This document shows positions 49,111 through 62,800 of a DNA stretch of 64,000 bases, piece after piece. Made by a program: the position numbers and the translations under genes. The notes below the pieces were generated by a model, which had not been told where the DNA came from, searched no databases, and saw nothing but the letters and a program-made list of their open reading frames with translations. This stretch comes from Cyanoderma ruficeps (lineage: Eukaryota > Chordata > Aves > Passeriformes > Timaliidae), in NCBI GenBank assembly GCA_008694505.1, contig VZDJ01000594.1, forward strand, positions 12,732,026 through 12,796,025, in the 5' to 3' direction. How positions within the stretch are numbered: the stretch's first letter is position 1; each line of letters starts with the position of its first letter.

Positions 49111-49406
49111 TCAAATTTACAGTGTTTCTGATAAAGCAGACACCTAAGAAATTCTGTGGTGGGAAAAGGCTGCACTCTGCAAGAACACACGAGGTAACAG
49201 TAGCCTTGTGAACGATAGCCCAAAGCCTCAGCTTTTGCCCCGTACCTGAACATCCCACTGTCCTGAGGGAAACATCTGCGGAGCAATTATTATCTTGGAA
49301 AGAGCCATGGGAAAATAAAGCAGTCGGTAACACTTGAAAAGCGTCCCAGATTCCCACTGAAAGGCTTTGTCAGAGCTGTGAACCTTCACTTTATTTAGCT
49401 GTATGC

Positions 49407-49443
49407 TTTTTTTCTTTCTTTCTTTTTTTATTTTTTTTTTTTT
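49407..49443 (+). repeat. Pyrimidine/T-rich low-complexity tract
   Basis: T-rich run with (CTTT)n interruptions followed by T13 or longer, ending at TTTCCTGG. On the minus strand this is an A-rich tract. No retroelement body is recognised on either side. Confidence 0.85.
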
Positions 49444-50229
49444 CCTGGAGTGGGTAGTAAACCAAAAAAGTATCCTGTATGTTGCTGCAGTGGGAAATCT
49501 CAGCCATGATAACATTCAACTCAAGGTTGTTATCTAGTGGATTGTAACCTGTGGAATATAGGAATATTTCTCAAAGGAAAAGCAGGGCTTGTCACTTGGT
49601 GCTCTTTAGGAGCTTAACTGTGTCACAGCAGGCCCTAGCTGAATGAGCCATGTAACACTCAGAGGAACAATGACTATGTCTACTGACCTGCAAATGGGCT
49701 GGGTGTGTTCATCCCTTCTCTGCAGGACACAATCTTCTTGTCACAGACACTCTTCTTTTCTTCCCCCGAGTTTTTTATGCAAGAGAAAAGGGAATTTGGG
49801 ACTTTCAGCCTGCAAAAACCTCTCTGCTTCTGTCTCTGCTGACATATGTAAATTACCATGGCAGGTCATTAAATACGTGCCTATCACAGCAGGAGAAATG
49901 ACAGAGCTGCCACTGAACATGGTGTTTCCTAGCAGGATAAGCCGAATGGCACAGTCCCAAAAGCTCCTCCATGCTCTGGCAAGTGTCCTGTCTCGTGCAG
50001 CAGGAGCAGGGTCACGTCTCCAACTGTGCTGGGCATGGCCAATGGCAGTGGTGACACTGCAGAGATGACTCATGGGGTCTGCAGAGGTGCACTGGTGTGT
50101 GGAGGAAAGGTGTGGGGAACACCTGCATCAAATCCCACATGAAAATATCACATCAGGCTGAGCAATAGGGCTTGGCCCTTGCCTTCAGAGGCTACCAAAG
50201 GGCTTTGGGCAGGAGGCACCATCACCCCG

Positions 50230-50365
50230 CCCATTTTCACAGATGGCAAAATCAAAAAAACAGGGCAGTGAAATAGCTTAGTTCAGGTCACCCAAGGAGG
50301 CAGTGGAGGAGCTGGGAATGAAATGCAGGTTTCATGAATCACCAAACCACACGGCTTCCCCTCAG
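50230..50365 (-). repeat. MIR SINE relic, reverse orientation
   Basis: The best MIR match in the window. CCATTTTCACAGATGGCAAA, then GTCACCCAAGGAGGCAGTGG, then GAGCTGGGAATGAAATGCAG and a CCAAACCACACGGCTTCCC tail follow the full order of the reverse-complement MIR: 3' side, core with the lost-spacing AAGGTCACACAG segment, then the AGAGCTGGGATT...AACCC and tRNA-like head. Substitution is heavy but colinearity is good. Confidence 0.72.
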
Positions 50366-52776
50366 GGCTATGGATGTATTATAATAGAGCAAGATCCAGA
50401 TGTGGTTTTTTAACTGTTGTTCAGTACTCTGTGTGATATTACTCTGCCTAAGAAAATATACAAATTTGGACTCCCTGGAGATCTGACTAGTTTGGGGAGC
50501 TTGATTAAGCCTGTTTGGCATGACATTTTTAGGCAGAACAGCACACAAAGGGATGGAGGGCAATTCTCAAATACACTGGCAGGGTCTGCAGATTGCTGAG
50601 TTCTTTGTGTAACCTGGAGGATGCATAAGAATTTGAGAAACACAATCTCAGAAGATGAAGGTGGGAGCAAAGTCAAAGCAAAGAAGCTGGACCACATCAG
50701 GAGGTAGGAAGAAAACAGATGCTTGGCAACAGAACTGTGATCAGATGTGCTGTTCAAGTGGCAGCTAATCCCCTTAGAAAGTTATTGTTCTCCAGCTGTT
50801 CATCCCTGTTGCCTCCATTCCCTTCCCAACCCACCAACTCAACTGCCTGTTAAGTGTTCAGATATCAACCTGGGCTATTTTGAGGGAGCTCTGCTTGGAG
50901 GCAACTGCAGAGCTGCCTATGCTGGCTTTTTGGCAGAGATATTCAGCAGTGGTGGTGAGGAGGAGACAAGACAAGGGTCCAGGGATGGTCAACTCTCCAC
51001 CCAGCTCTGTCATATCTCAGCAGCTCTTCTAGCTGCAGTCAGAGGAAAAGGGCGTTAGCTGGGTAAAAAAATATTGCTCTGCATGTAAAACTCTTAATGC
51101 TTTGATATTAACAGTAGGAAGTGAGTGGGCCAAAATCCCAGAGCCTGAAGCCATGATTTAAATTGATCTCTGTTCACATTTCTACCTCCACGTTTGGTCT
51201 GGGGGGATGGGGAGAATGGAAAAATTGCATCCTTGCATCAAATTTCTACATTAGAATTGCCACTCACCATACCCTGACAAACCGTGCCTATGTTTTTCCA
51301 AAAAGGCCTGTTCTTGGAGTCAGATGATCACATATCATCTCTGGCTTAGCTAAATAATGAGCTCCTTAACTTTAGAAATCTGCCTATACAGTTAGAAAGT
51401 TATATTCATTATACTAGAAAACTTGAAGTCAAATGCTATTGCTTTCATACTTCTTCATGTTAAATAATGGTTTGTGATTTAAATTTTAATTACAGATTTC
51501 TGCAGCAGAACTCATGGTTTTGAACATTTGATCTTAGAAATGCAGATTGCATACTGGCTTAAACTGGAAGCAGCATTCTGGCTTTCCTTCCTGATAGGAT
51601 TATGTGATACTCCTGAGTGATGTTAAAAAAAAATAAATTATCCAATCTTTAAGGAGACATCTTTGGGCCCAGATGAACAGAACCATCCTCATCCAATCCA
51701 GAGGCCATGCAGAAAGTCTGTATCAGAAACAAGAGTTTCATCCTGCTGTGGGGTATTTTTATTGAGGTCCCAGAAGTGATTCCTGTGGATACTGCATTTT
51801 AAAAACCTTCAAGGGCCTTTGACAATGACATGTGCAAGTCTCACTTTCTGATGAGACCTTGTGCAGCACTCCTGGCTGTGCTGAGGGTCCAAAGTGGCAG
51901 AGAGAGGCTGATTTTGGGGGCAAGCAGTGAAAATTCATGGCTTTTAGTCTGCAAGACTCTGGTTCAGCCTCTGTAAACAAAGCAAGAGAGCAGCTGCCAT
52001 GTGTACTGATGGCAGTTCATACTCAATAGATGCAGGTGAACTGAACAATAGTTTGATGGGAATCATAGGTCAAGAGCACTACTTTGATATTGGCATTAAA
52101 CCTTCCTAACAACACAGTCATATCAGCCTCTCCTTTTCAAAAATTAAAAATCTCCAAAGCTTTTGGAGTGTTTATGCTCATTTGAAAAGGTCACCAGGAA
52201 GCTATGGGAGAAAGTTCACCTTTAGTTTCTCTGAACACAAGGGCAGGAGTCATCTCACCATACCCTGATTACCTAAAAAGGGGTGGTTTACATAAATTAA
52301 ACTGGCTCTATAGCTGCTGGAGAGATACTGACAACTCTGGGAGAAGATTTCTCACAGTCTGACAAAGAAATAAAAATAAGAGGGGAAGATATGCTTTCAG
52401 AAGTTCTCTTTTTCCATTAGCCATGGGAGCTTATATCACCAGTTTAGTACAGGTGCCTACAATTCTTTTTTTTTTCCCCTACAGTTTCAGTGAGGTGAAG
52501 CCATAAGCTGATAGTCATGTCACAGAGAGGGAGTCTGCCTGACCAGGAGAAGAGAAAGAGGGGCAGAAAGAGGGAAGCAGAGAGTGGCCCCAGAGAAGGT
52601 AAAAAGAGACGGAGAGTTGAAGAGTTACAGATAAAAGACAGAACCTTTAAAACAAAGCCATTTCAGAGGTTGTAAGGCAAAGTGTCCTTCAATATCAGGT
52701 TAGCTGTTCAGTGGCTGGCACTTTGCACCGTGTGAAAAGATCTCAGCCCAAGATCTTTGCTAATCTGGCCAGCTGC
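50366..52776. other. Unique non-coding stretch, nothing recognised
   Basis: No gene or classifiable repeat. The 51340-51520 part is AT-rich. Confidence 0.5.
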
Positions 52777-52883
52777 GGTGTACTCGGTGTACTCGGGGGC
52801 ACTACTCCCACATGCCCAGCAGGCAAATGCAGGGAGAGGGAGGCAGAGCTTTCCCACCACTGACAGACACCCTGACAGACACC
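52777..52883 (+). repeat. Two short tandem duplications
   Basis: GGTGTACTC is duplicated exactly at 52777-52785 and 52786-52794. CTGACAGACACC is duplicated exactly at 52860-52871 and 52872-52883. Both are recent slippage-type events within about 110 bp. Confidence 0.85.
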
Positions 52884-54142
52884 CTCGCTGTCTCCTGCTC
52901 CCATCCACAGTGAGTCATGACTGCGGAGACACTGCCCTGGGCACTGGAGAAATCCACAAACCCCTACAACGTGACATTATGGATAGGATGGAAGGGATGC
53001 CCTTCTTCTTGAGGCTCATAGATGGAATTTTTTCCAGAGTTATGGATCAGGAGGTACTGTGAGTGTGAGGAGAGCATGCTGAGGATGGGATACAGAAAAG
53101 ACACACTGGATCTGGATGATAAGAGATGGCATGCTGCAGGAGGGAGGTCTAGTTGGAGAGACCAAGCTTGACAGCTTGCTGCATCTACCTGCAGTAGACA
53201 GCATTTGGCTGCCCAACTCTGCAATCAAAGTAAACTGTTACATTACAATAAATGCAACCCAGCCAGCCAGGTGTTTGCTTGCTCCTTAGCCATTGACAAC
53301 TGGAGCACTCAGTACAACATTATAATGCCTAATGCTTCTGCTCACAGCCACATTTGTCTGCAGTGCCCTGTAAAATCAGTCTGGGCTCAGCTTCTCTGCC
53401 TGTGCCAGTTAGCCTGATTCCCCAGGAGACAGATGGGGGGGATGCCACATGAGTCTATTTACAGAGGGACCATATATTAAACCTTCACCCTGCTTGTAAA
53501 TTAAATGCATGGTTAAAGCTCTGGTCAGATGCTCACCCGACCACCCTGCCATCTCCTTTGATTTATCTCTGCAGCAGATGCAGACCCACACTTCAGTGGG
53601 GAGCCCTGCAAGTAGCAAATCTATTATTCACACTCCTCTTTGCCCAGGAAAATAAAAAAGTCAAGTATATGGACTCCTTTGGAAGGGAAGAGGGAGTAGC
53701 ATGTTTTCTTGGAGTGGTGGAAAGGCTTATTTTGCTGAGCTTACACCTGACCTGCCAACATGAGGTTAAACAGGTTGTGAGGGAAGGTGGGCAGCCACTG
53801 AGCAGCAAAACCTCAAAAAAACCCACAACCTGCTAAACAGGGAACCCTGAGTGGCTTCAGATCTCTTGTTCCCCCAGTGTTGCCAGGTTGTAGGGTGTCA
53901 TGTGGCAAGAAATCTTTTCCTCCAGCCACCCTCCCTCCTCTCTTGTCTATGTGAATATCTGTGTACTCCCCTTGCCAATGGGATGTGTCTGCATTGTGCT
54001 GGTGGTGATGGGTTAGACAGAGCCTTCAGGACCTTGACCTTTTTAAAAACTGGAAATGGGACCTCTAGTTCTGTATTCGGGCTTCAACTTTTTCTGTTGC
54101 TCCAGCCCTGGCCATGCTGCAAGATGGCATTATATTGCCAAA
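52884..54142. other. Unique non-coding stretch, nothing recognised
   Basis: No gene was recognised. Overlapping open frames on both strands (52757-53836) have no domain features. Confidence 0.5.
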
Positions 54143-54486
54143 GACCTTGTTGTGATCTTCAGCATCCTCACAAGGGAAAGTGGAGGGCCAGGTACTGATC
54201 TCCTCACTCTCATGACCAGTGACAGGACCCAAAGAAATGTCATGAAGGCAAGTTGAGGGAGCCTTAGAGTGCATATCAGGAAGAAAATTCACCCAGAGGG
54301 TGGTTGGGCACTGGAACAGGCTCCCCAGGAAAGTGGTCACAGCACCAAGCTCGACAGAGTTCAGGAAGCATTTGGACAATGCTCCTGGGCACATGGTGTG
54401 ACACTTAGGGTGTCCTGTGCAGGGAAGGAAGTTGGACTTGATGATCGTCATGGGTCCCTTCCAACCCAATATATCCTATGATTCTA
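54143..54486 (+). mobile_element. CR1 LINE, 3' UTR tail only
   Basis: The segment follows the CR1 3' UTR: GACCTTGTTGTGATCTTCAG, GACCAGTGACAGGACCC, TTCACCCAGAGGGTGGTTGG, GCACTGGAACAGGCTCCCCA, AAGTGGTCACAGCACCAAGC, TTGGACAATGCTC, then GGACTTGATGATCGTCATGG, CCCTTCCAACCCA and TATGATTCT at the 3' end. It is 5'-truncated and has no coding part. Its 3' UTR wording differs from the copy at 35.8 kb, so it belongs to a different CR1 subfamily. It is the less diverged of the two. Confidence 0.93.
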
Positions 54487-56019
54487 AGTCACTTGCTTTA
54501 CTCTGTTTTTTCTCTTCTGTCTTCCTTTCTTTTGTCCAGATTCCCTGTTCTTTCTGCTATTGCTTTTATGATGCAGAAGTGAGTGAGGAAGCAGACTTGC
54601 ATGGTGTGAGACATTAAGAGGAGCCTTATGCCACACTGGCATGGGTACTGTGATGGGGAGAAATGCGTATTGTCTGCGTGTTTGAGGGCACTTGCACAGG
54701 ACAGCAACCACAGGATCGTGGAGATAGAAAAGCCTGATGTCTTGAATACTGTAGGAATATTTAAATACAGCCAGCCTTGATCCTCATTCTGGGAAACAAC
54801 AGCTGCTGCCAGGATAATTTTATCCTCTTGCTTACACAAGAGAGAAGATCTATTTTACAAACATCCCGTGATCTCCTGGACCCATATATGCGGTTATTCC
54901 AGGTCAGAGTTGCATCACTGGAGTGGCAGATTCATATTCTGACCTGTTTTTTCTCTCTTGTCCAGCAGACTCTTCCTGCCTTGAATTTTCTGATCCTAGG
55001 GACCGTATTCTTTCCTCTTGTGGTTGAATTGGTTATCACTGCATCCTCTTCCCAGATTGTCTCTGTGACTTAGGAGGATGTTGGGAAAGGTTTGCTCCAT
55101 CATATTCAATGTAGTGACTCACTTAACATCAAAACCAAAACATTATGGAAGAGGAGAGCTGGTTTCCCTGTTTGCAGGATGCAAAGCCCTAAAGATAAGA
55201 AGGCATATTCATGCCCTTATCACTTCTCATGTTGAAGTATTTGGCTTTTCCTGGTATTACACTTCCACTGTCTGCCTAAGACACTAATTAATTAAAGAAA
55301 GAAATTTCCCAACTCACTGTCTTTTAATTGTGACTTGTTGCCCTGCTGCACCTGTAACCTTTACAGGACTTTTGATTTTATCCCAAAAACACTTCCCACA
55401 TGGAAGTTTCTCTAATGGAAAAGCATGGAGAGAGAGAAATCTCAATTTTTTTAAAAAATAATTTTGGGGGGGTGGCAGGAGAAGAAGACCTGAAGTGTTT
55501 CCCTTTATAATCAGACACTTTGATATTTTCTTATTTCTTTGTTTGTTTGAAATAACTTTCTGGCTCCATATTTCCTTTTGCAAACATTTAGAAGATTAAA
55601 AAATGCCCAAGCCTTTCACAGGAGCTAAAAATGAAAATTGTTGGCTTTTTCTGGAGAAGCAAATTCCATTCAGAAGGAACAGAAAATGACATAAAGTTGA
55701 ATAAAACTTTGTATTTCAAGAAACTAGATTTCCTTGAAATGACATTTCCTTCAGATTTGTTCAGCACCAGTTTATCACTTTTAATTAAATTTTTTTTTTA
55801 ATTTTTTTTTAAATTAACTCTTTCCTTGAAATTGCTGATGAGTCCAATCATGCATTTTTTTTCTGAACTGTAATTACCACATTGGAAGGGTTGTGTAGCA
55901 CAGCAAAAAGCAAGAGCCCTCCTGCTCATCCTCTGAGGCTGCCCAGGAGCATGAAGGGTGCCCTGGAGCGTGGCTCTCCAGACAAATTTTTATTTGATTA
56001 GCAATGGTCACTTGGCATC
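54487..56019. other. Unique non-coding stretch with T/A-rich patches
   Basis: No gene was recognised. T/A-rich low-complexity patches occur at about 55445-55478 and 55786-55815. Confidence 0.5.
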
Positions 56020-56135
56020 TGTGCAATCCAAGTATTCCCATATTTAACAACAATATGCTAATGCTGACAGTCAGTGGGTTAATCATTATGGAAATACTGA
56101 CCAATTCGTGAGTCAAATATTAGGTAGTGCCAAAA
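56020..56135. promoter_or_regulatory. Candidate conserved non-coding element (POU/homeodomain motifs)
   Basis: Contains the octamer-like ATGCTAAT at 56055-56062, then GACAGTCAGTGGGTTAATCA, TTATGGAAATACTGACCAAT and TCGTGAGTCAAATATTAGG. It is complex, non-repetitive and motif-dense, like deeply conserved vertebrate enhancers. Conservation was not tested. Confidence 0.3.
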
Positions 56136-56389
56136 AACAGAGCCCTGGGACAAAGGACAGAGAAGTTTATCTCTGACTAATACTGCAGATAAAACAGCTG
56201 TTATGCAAAAACGTGTCTTCCAAAAAAACACTTGGGTCACAGCAACATCTGAACCACAAAAATTCATTCTTTTTTCCCATGAAAAGCAGCAAATGCCATG
56301 CATTGCTGATGTTTGGGATACTGAAAGCCTTTAGTGGGGGACAACTTACTACCCTGATAACAAACTGTCCAGTTTTACAGAGCTTAGAC

Positions 56390-56404
56390 AAAAAAAAAAA
56401 AAAA
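56390..56404 (+). repeat. Poly-A run (A15)
   Basis: A run of about 15 A residues after CTTAGAC. No retroposed body is recognised upstream. Confidence 0.9.
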
Positions 56405-59400
56405 GTCTTCGATATGGATCAACTTAGAAACTAGAAATTAGAAAAGGTTTTCTAAGCAGCAGAGGAGAGGAGGAGGTCTGGAGCATGTCAGCTATGGGTA
56501 CAGCACTTGTCAAAACTGGTATCAGGTTTTAAAATGATCTGCATTAGTCAATGAATGACACAAATGGTTGTAAAGGCAGGCCAGGCCTCTGGATTTAGCT
56601 CTGCCTTTCTATAGTCCTGTTTATTGAGGGCTGAAGAACCAAAAATAGAGGCAATAGTCATAGCAGTCAATGCTTTCAGTCCCTCCCCAAAGTATTTAAA
56701 ATAAAACTTCCATCTTCAACAATCACTCAGGATTTGGAAGGTTTCCAGTCTTGACAACCCAGTGTAACAGAGAGTAAAAAATGTGTGATTTCACATAAGA
56801 TGGCCCTCTCTCAGCACCATTGATCTGGACACATCAGCAGGCCCTTGAGAAAGTCTTGGTTCACCCATCAACTTATGCCCACAGACACTTGGCCTAAATC
56901 AGCCCTTCCTGACTCACAGCAGCAGCAGCGAGTGGAACACAGTAACACTTTTTGGAGGATGGCAATTTACTGGGCAAAAAACTTCCAAATCTTTCCCTAA
57001 GCTTAACATGGTTGCAGATATATGAATGTGACAGGGTAGAGAGAACAATATGTGACATGTACTGTGGGCTGTTTCTGATCCCGTGAGTCTGTGCACATCC
57101 ATTGTTCACCAGCCCAAACAATGGGACTCATGTCAGCTAATTTTGACATTGCTTCTGAAGCAACTCAAGTTGTTTTTTCAAATCCCTGGCCATGGCAGGA
57201 GACAGTGGCTGTTTCTTAAGGGACAATGTGTGAGGCACAACTTGGATGGAGCATGGATGCGCTGCTACAGCATGTGGAAAGAAGTTGACAGCTCTGGATG
57301 GCAGAGCTTCCTCTCTGTCATAGAGAGTGTTCTTGGAGACAGACAGATCTTCTGCCCTTCAGCAGAGGGGGATCCTGAATAGTCAGCTAGGAGTAGATGC
57401 TGAATTTTTAAGCAGAGACAGGACAGTGTGATGAATCCCATCTGAATAGAATATAGTCATTAACACATCATTAAAAATGCCTTGTGTCTTACAAATGCAA
57501 ACAATATAATCCTTCCGGGAGTGTTAAACTCCCCTTTCTCTTTAAAAGCAGCTGTAGTTTTTTAGTATGTGGTGACCTTTCAAGACCTGCTACTCTTATT
57601 CTTCTTCATAGCTCTGCTGTTCCCTAGATGGGTAGGAGCAAGGTGTTTGCTCTCTGTGCCCTATAAGCAGTCTTGCATCCTTACCTTGCTTCCATAAGGC
57701 TTTACTATTCTGGACCCAGTGCAAAGCAAATCCTTCTTCATATTCTGACTATTCTCTGGCATCTCAAGGGATAATGCCATCTGAGAGAAAGGTGGGTGCC
57801 TCACAGTGCCATGAGCCAGGAGACACTTGGAGGGGAAGATGGAAACTATGTTTTGGCCTCGGGATAGATCTTTGGAGAGCATGTGAAGCCCAAGGGTAGC
57901 AGGGTCATAGTGTCTGCAGTGTTTGTAGAGCAGCTTGGTCGAGTAGGATGCTATCATCCACTCTGAAGTCAGAAGTCCAGGCAAACTATGGTGAGAAGTA
58001 CCAGCCCAGGAATAAAGAAATTAATAGGTTTGTAACCTTGATTATCTATCTAAATTATTGAATCACAATGCAAAATAAAGAAGGACATCAATAATTTCCC
58101 TTTTCTATATGGCCTTTATATAGTTGCTCTACTAGAAAATGCTGTTACAGTGACGTTCCACTTCCCACCAACTCCCAGATCCCCTTGCATCCAAATTCAA
58201 CTGGATAACATTCCCTTAGACAATAATTTCTGGACAGCTAATCCTGGCATAATCTCTCCAATGTTAAAGAAATAGGATGTGTAGAGGAAGGGTCCTGCAA
58301 GAGCCCTACAGAACAGCACATTCATATTGCAGATGACAGGAGGACCCCAGCTCGAGCCTGTTGAGTTTACTGAAACAAAAGCTGAAAAGGGTAGGATTGG
58401 CTGCCACAGATACATCAGGGGCCTAAATATTGGGGAGGAAATAGAGCTGTTTAACTCAAGTACAATGTTGGCACGAGAACAGCTGGGTACAGGCTGCCCA
58501 TGAATGCATTTAGACAATAGGAATAGAAAGAAAAGAGCAATACAACAGTGAAATAAAGAAAAATAAAAAGCAAGTAATTTTCAGATTATAGAGCAATAGA
58601 AATGGTGCTGAGGAAAGCCTCTGGAGAGCTGCTCATTTTGGGTTTTTTAACCTTTGGTAATATGACAATCACTCCTAAAAGAGAAAAGCGAAGGTCATTT
58701 TATGAGTGTGGCCACAAGACTTTTAATTCACAGGTTACTAAACAAAGACTGTCCCTAGCATGTTGCTCTTAATATTTCCCCAAGTTTGGCTGTATGTTTG
58801 CAAATGAGAACATGAAATATTACAATTAATAATGTGCAGTCATTTCACAGCCTTTCAATCTGACAGTGCTTAATTGGGTGAGAAATATTGCTGTACTGCA
58901 CACCTCTTCCCCAAAGCCCTGTCACAAGCAGTTAGAGCATCCCTCACTCTTGGTACACTAATGAGAGGTTGTGGAGGTGTGGTTGTTGCTGAAAGTAGGA
59001 CTCAGACTTTGTGATTTCTTCTAACACCAGGTAGGAGGGAGGCTTGAAGAAATGTGAGGGAAATGCAGCCTCTACCTCCTCTCAACCCCAGGCATCAGAA
59101 GGAGTGCTGAGATGCCCCTGGCTCCCATGTATCCCCATGCTGCTGCCTTTGGGCTGTGGCAACAACAGCCAATTTTCCCATGCTGCTGAGAAGCCTTGTG
59201 TCCCTGCTGGAAACTACATGACCTTCCTTATGCCACTGTCCTCCTTCCATCTGCTTGTCTTGTTATCTGTTTAGCAGTCATCCTCTTCCGAAACTGGGAA
59301 AAAGCAGTGGGTAAAAAGAATGCCCAATAAAAACCAAGTCCTTCATCCACTTGGAGACTAGAGGTGCTACTTTCTACAAATAAATATCAGTAGGAGCTTA

Positions 59401-59792
59401 TTTTGGCTTCGTCTGTGCCTATGCACAGGAACCTGTGTCACCAGCGGCTCTCCAGACTGGGGTGAGATAAAGTGTCAAATCCTGCTATTTCAAATACCCA
59501 TGTATGCATTCTTTCCACAGGCTGTGAAAATACCCCCAAAAAGCTCTTCTGGGGCTTAGAGCATTACTGTTCCAGTCTACACTGTCATTTAGTTCCCTGG
59601 GTATTAGAGAAATCAGGAGGGGAGAATGCCAGATCTGGCTTTATTTTGGCCATGCAAATGTATTGCTGAGCAGTGAAAAGTCAGGGAAAAGCATAAATCT
59701 CACTGCTGCACTCCAGTGCTCTGGGAGTTTTTCAAGTCCCTCTGGAATCCAGAGACAGTTTTCAGTTTGTAAGTCTAAATGTACTTTACTGA
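56405..59792. other. Unique non-coding stretch, nothing firm
   Basis: No gene, RNA or firm repeat. The 58780-58890 block (AATATTACAATTAATAATGT, GACAGTGCTTAATTGGG) has homeodomain-like cores and may be a conserved element. Confidence 0.5.
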
Positions 59793-59870
59793 CAGGGCCA
59801 AATCCAGCCTTAACACAAGGCCATGGAAGTCAGGGGAGTTTCATCAGGAATGTGTCAGGAATTGCACTGC
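59793..59870 (+). repeat. Possible old sauropsid MITE/SINE remnant
   Basis: GACAGGGCCAAATCCAGCC followed by ATGGAAGTCAGGGGAGTTTC and ATCAGGAATGTGTCAGG resembles old archosaur/turtle interspersed repeats with the pattern GGGCCAAATCCTGC ... TGAAGTCAGTGGAGTT. The match is short and recalled from family patterns, so it is tentative. Confidence 0.3.
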
Positions 59871-62800
59871 TGCTTTAGGGGCTATATTTTAGGGGAGTTG
59901 CTGAGCCAGTCTGCCTTTACAAAATGTCAGGAGTAATAAAGCACAAGCCTTGTACCAGTGTATTTTCACTCCTCACCCTGAGATTATCAGATCACCACAG
60001 GCACCAAATCACTCTTGCAAGACAACAGTAAAAACTGCTTTTCCCTGCTCTACTCTATTGCGCTGTGCCTTAAAACTCCTGCAGATGTTCCTGTAACTTT
60101 ATCACTTTCATCTCCTAATTAGCAAAGTGGTATTTTCTTCATTTCAGTAAACACCGAACAGGGCAAATAACTGAACTATATGCAGTGCTGATGGTGCACC
60201 CCCAGAATCTTCTCACTTCTGCACTGTGTGAGGCTACAAATACCCCACAGAAAATGGAGCTGCATTGCTGGAGGACAGGCAGCAGCTGTCCTCGCTGCAG
60301 TCCTCTTCCTTGTGCCAGTTGTGGCAAGCTGCTGCCCCTGCAGTGGTTGGGACCCTGGAGAACTGCAGCAGAGACATCAAATACTATTCAAGGCTCCTGC
60401 AAAGTTTTTGCATTTCAGACATCCCAACTATTTTAAATTTTAAACACAGCTTTAGAAGGCATGTCTCTCCTGCAACATTCTTCCCATTGCACTCATGTGC
60501 ACAGGCTTGGCTTTCCAAACAACAGCTCTACTGAGGAGCTTGCTTTGTTATTAATAAGATGGCTGTGTTTATGTAGTTTAAGTGATGTTAAAATTAAAGT
60601 GAAGTTATGATTCAACTGACTTCAAGTTTTCTCAGTGCCCTTCCTTTACACACACAGTTTGCCCTGCACTTGTTTGCCTTGGCAGGGCCTGGGCTTTATA
60701 GTAACAATTTCATCTTCCATTTATAGGCATCTGCACGCCATGCTATTCTTATAAAGCAGAAGCCTTCTCGGAGCTGAGCAAGGGGGACATGTAAAGCCAT
60801 GCATGTGAGGGCAAAAAACTTCTTGAGATCTCAGCTCCTTCATGTAAGGAATAGCTTTGTCTCTGCCCTTTGGGAAAAATTAGTATGAATGGAAAAAAGT
60901 TCCGTCTCTTACTCTGGATCTTGAAAAAGAAAGAAAAACAGTCACAAACCTGCAGTGTATAAAATTCAGTGTACACTGTTTGGCAAACTTCCAGGCCAAA
61001 TGTAGGAAAGCTGTAAGCTGGTGGAGTTAGATATATCAGGTGAGATGTTTTCTGCATGGAGAGACGAATTCATTTTTTTTCTCAGATATTTAGACTTCAT
61101 GTGACTACTGTACCAGCAACTGTCTCTTCTAAGAGACTGGGCTTGGGTTCCCACCTAGGCTTGGTTTGGGTCCCCATGTACCTTTGGATCCCTTCCTAGT
61201 ACCTGAGCACTGTGTAGCCCATGGAGGATTGTCTTGCTCCTGTTCATCATTGGACAGACCTTCTTGCAACTCTATCCTTGGAATCAGTGCTCATGCTAGG
61301 GCTTCTGGATGATTTATTTTTTAAATGTAATTAATTAAAAAAAATAACATTAAAGGGGGATTGTAAGCAGTAATTTGACATTTTGAAAACCAAGACTCCA
61401 GGGGATCTTTCAGTTTTGCCTTACATATCCACAGTAAAGGAAAGAAACATTGAGGAGAACCTGGCTGCAACAATGGAAAGAGGAATGGGAGATGTGGCAT
61501 GACCTGATGAGACCAGTCTGACACTCATGAAAATGAGATTTGTCCTCCCTCAATGTCACTGAGGGAAGTACTTTTGCTTCAGCTAGAACCTGGTTGCCTT
61601 TGCACTGCAAGCGTCTGTCGTTTTTGGCAAGCAGCCTTCTTCACCAGTCTGTCCCCTACCCACAGGGCCCGAAACACTGCCAGCTCCTTGGCATAGTGTT
61701 GGTTGAGATGGGGCTCCTGATTCCCCAGCATGGCTTTGCTGAGGGTCCTGTGTCTTCAGGAGCCCCTAGGCAAGGCCTGCTGAGGCGGGACCCCTCTTGC
61801 AGGCCTGCACTGGCGTTATGGGTGATGCTCAGCCAGGCTCAGCACGGGCAGTTTTCACTGTGAGGGTCAATCAGGGCAGCCATCACCTGACTGATACTGC
61901 AGGACCTCCAGTTCTGGACCCCAAGCTCATCCAACAGCCTATTTGACTTGCTGAGGCTGCAGATTCTCGGCAAAATGAGTGTGAGCTTTTTCCCTTCTCG
62001 CTCAAGAACACGGGCCAACGTTGCTTGTCTCAGCTCCTGTGGTGGGCACTGATGCCACAACAGCAAACTGGGAGAAATTACCAGATTTTATAGCCGTGGG
62101 AAGGACAGAGAAAGTGTAATATTTTGGGTGTAACTGGATGGGGTCCAGGCAGAGCTCATGGTAGAGAGCTCCTTCCTTTCACTATCCTCTCCCGGTGCTG
62201 TGTCCCACCTTAGTGTGCCTTTCTAGATGTGCCATTTGACTCCTGTGCCTGTATGTGCATCTGTAGTGTGACTCCTTGTACGTATCACATCCCTGTCCCA
62301 AATCTGCTTCCCATTTGCCTGGAATCAGATTCCCTGCTGTTTCTGGGGGACTTTCTCTGAGCTGCTTAGCCATGACCAGAGCCTGAGGCGCATTGGATGG
62401 CAGCTCGTGAGTCTCACACTGCAACAACTGACCACAAACTGAAAACCTCCCAGTGGAAGGCTGCTCTTTGGGAATGTGTAATGCTCCTTTCCTCAAATTA
62501 CTGGTTACTCAGTCACTTGTGCATAAACAGGAACTTTGTCCCCTGCTCCTTTCCAAGTTCTGGAAGGCTGGCAGCTGGCATGCAATCCTATCATCTTTGA
62601 ATCAGCATCATCCCCCAAAACAGCAGAAATGTATGGATGGTGTCCTGGCTTTCCAGTAACCAAATTCACTTGCACTTTCACTGGTGTTACAGTACATGTA
62701 GTCAAACATTTTTCACAAAAATTGGCACGCTGGGGCTGTAGGTCTCCTTTGCTCACCCCCAGCAGATGATCTGCCGGGCTCCAACTATAGTTCTGTGGGC

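Noticed and set aside
60185..60534. Three plus-strand frames open together with Cys/Leu-rich peptides
   Set aside because: Simultaneous openness in all three frames points to composition, and there is no domain or splice evidence.
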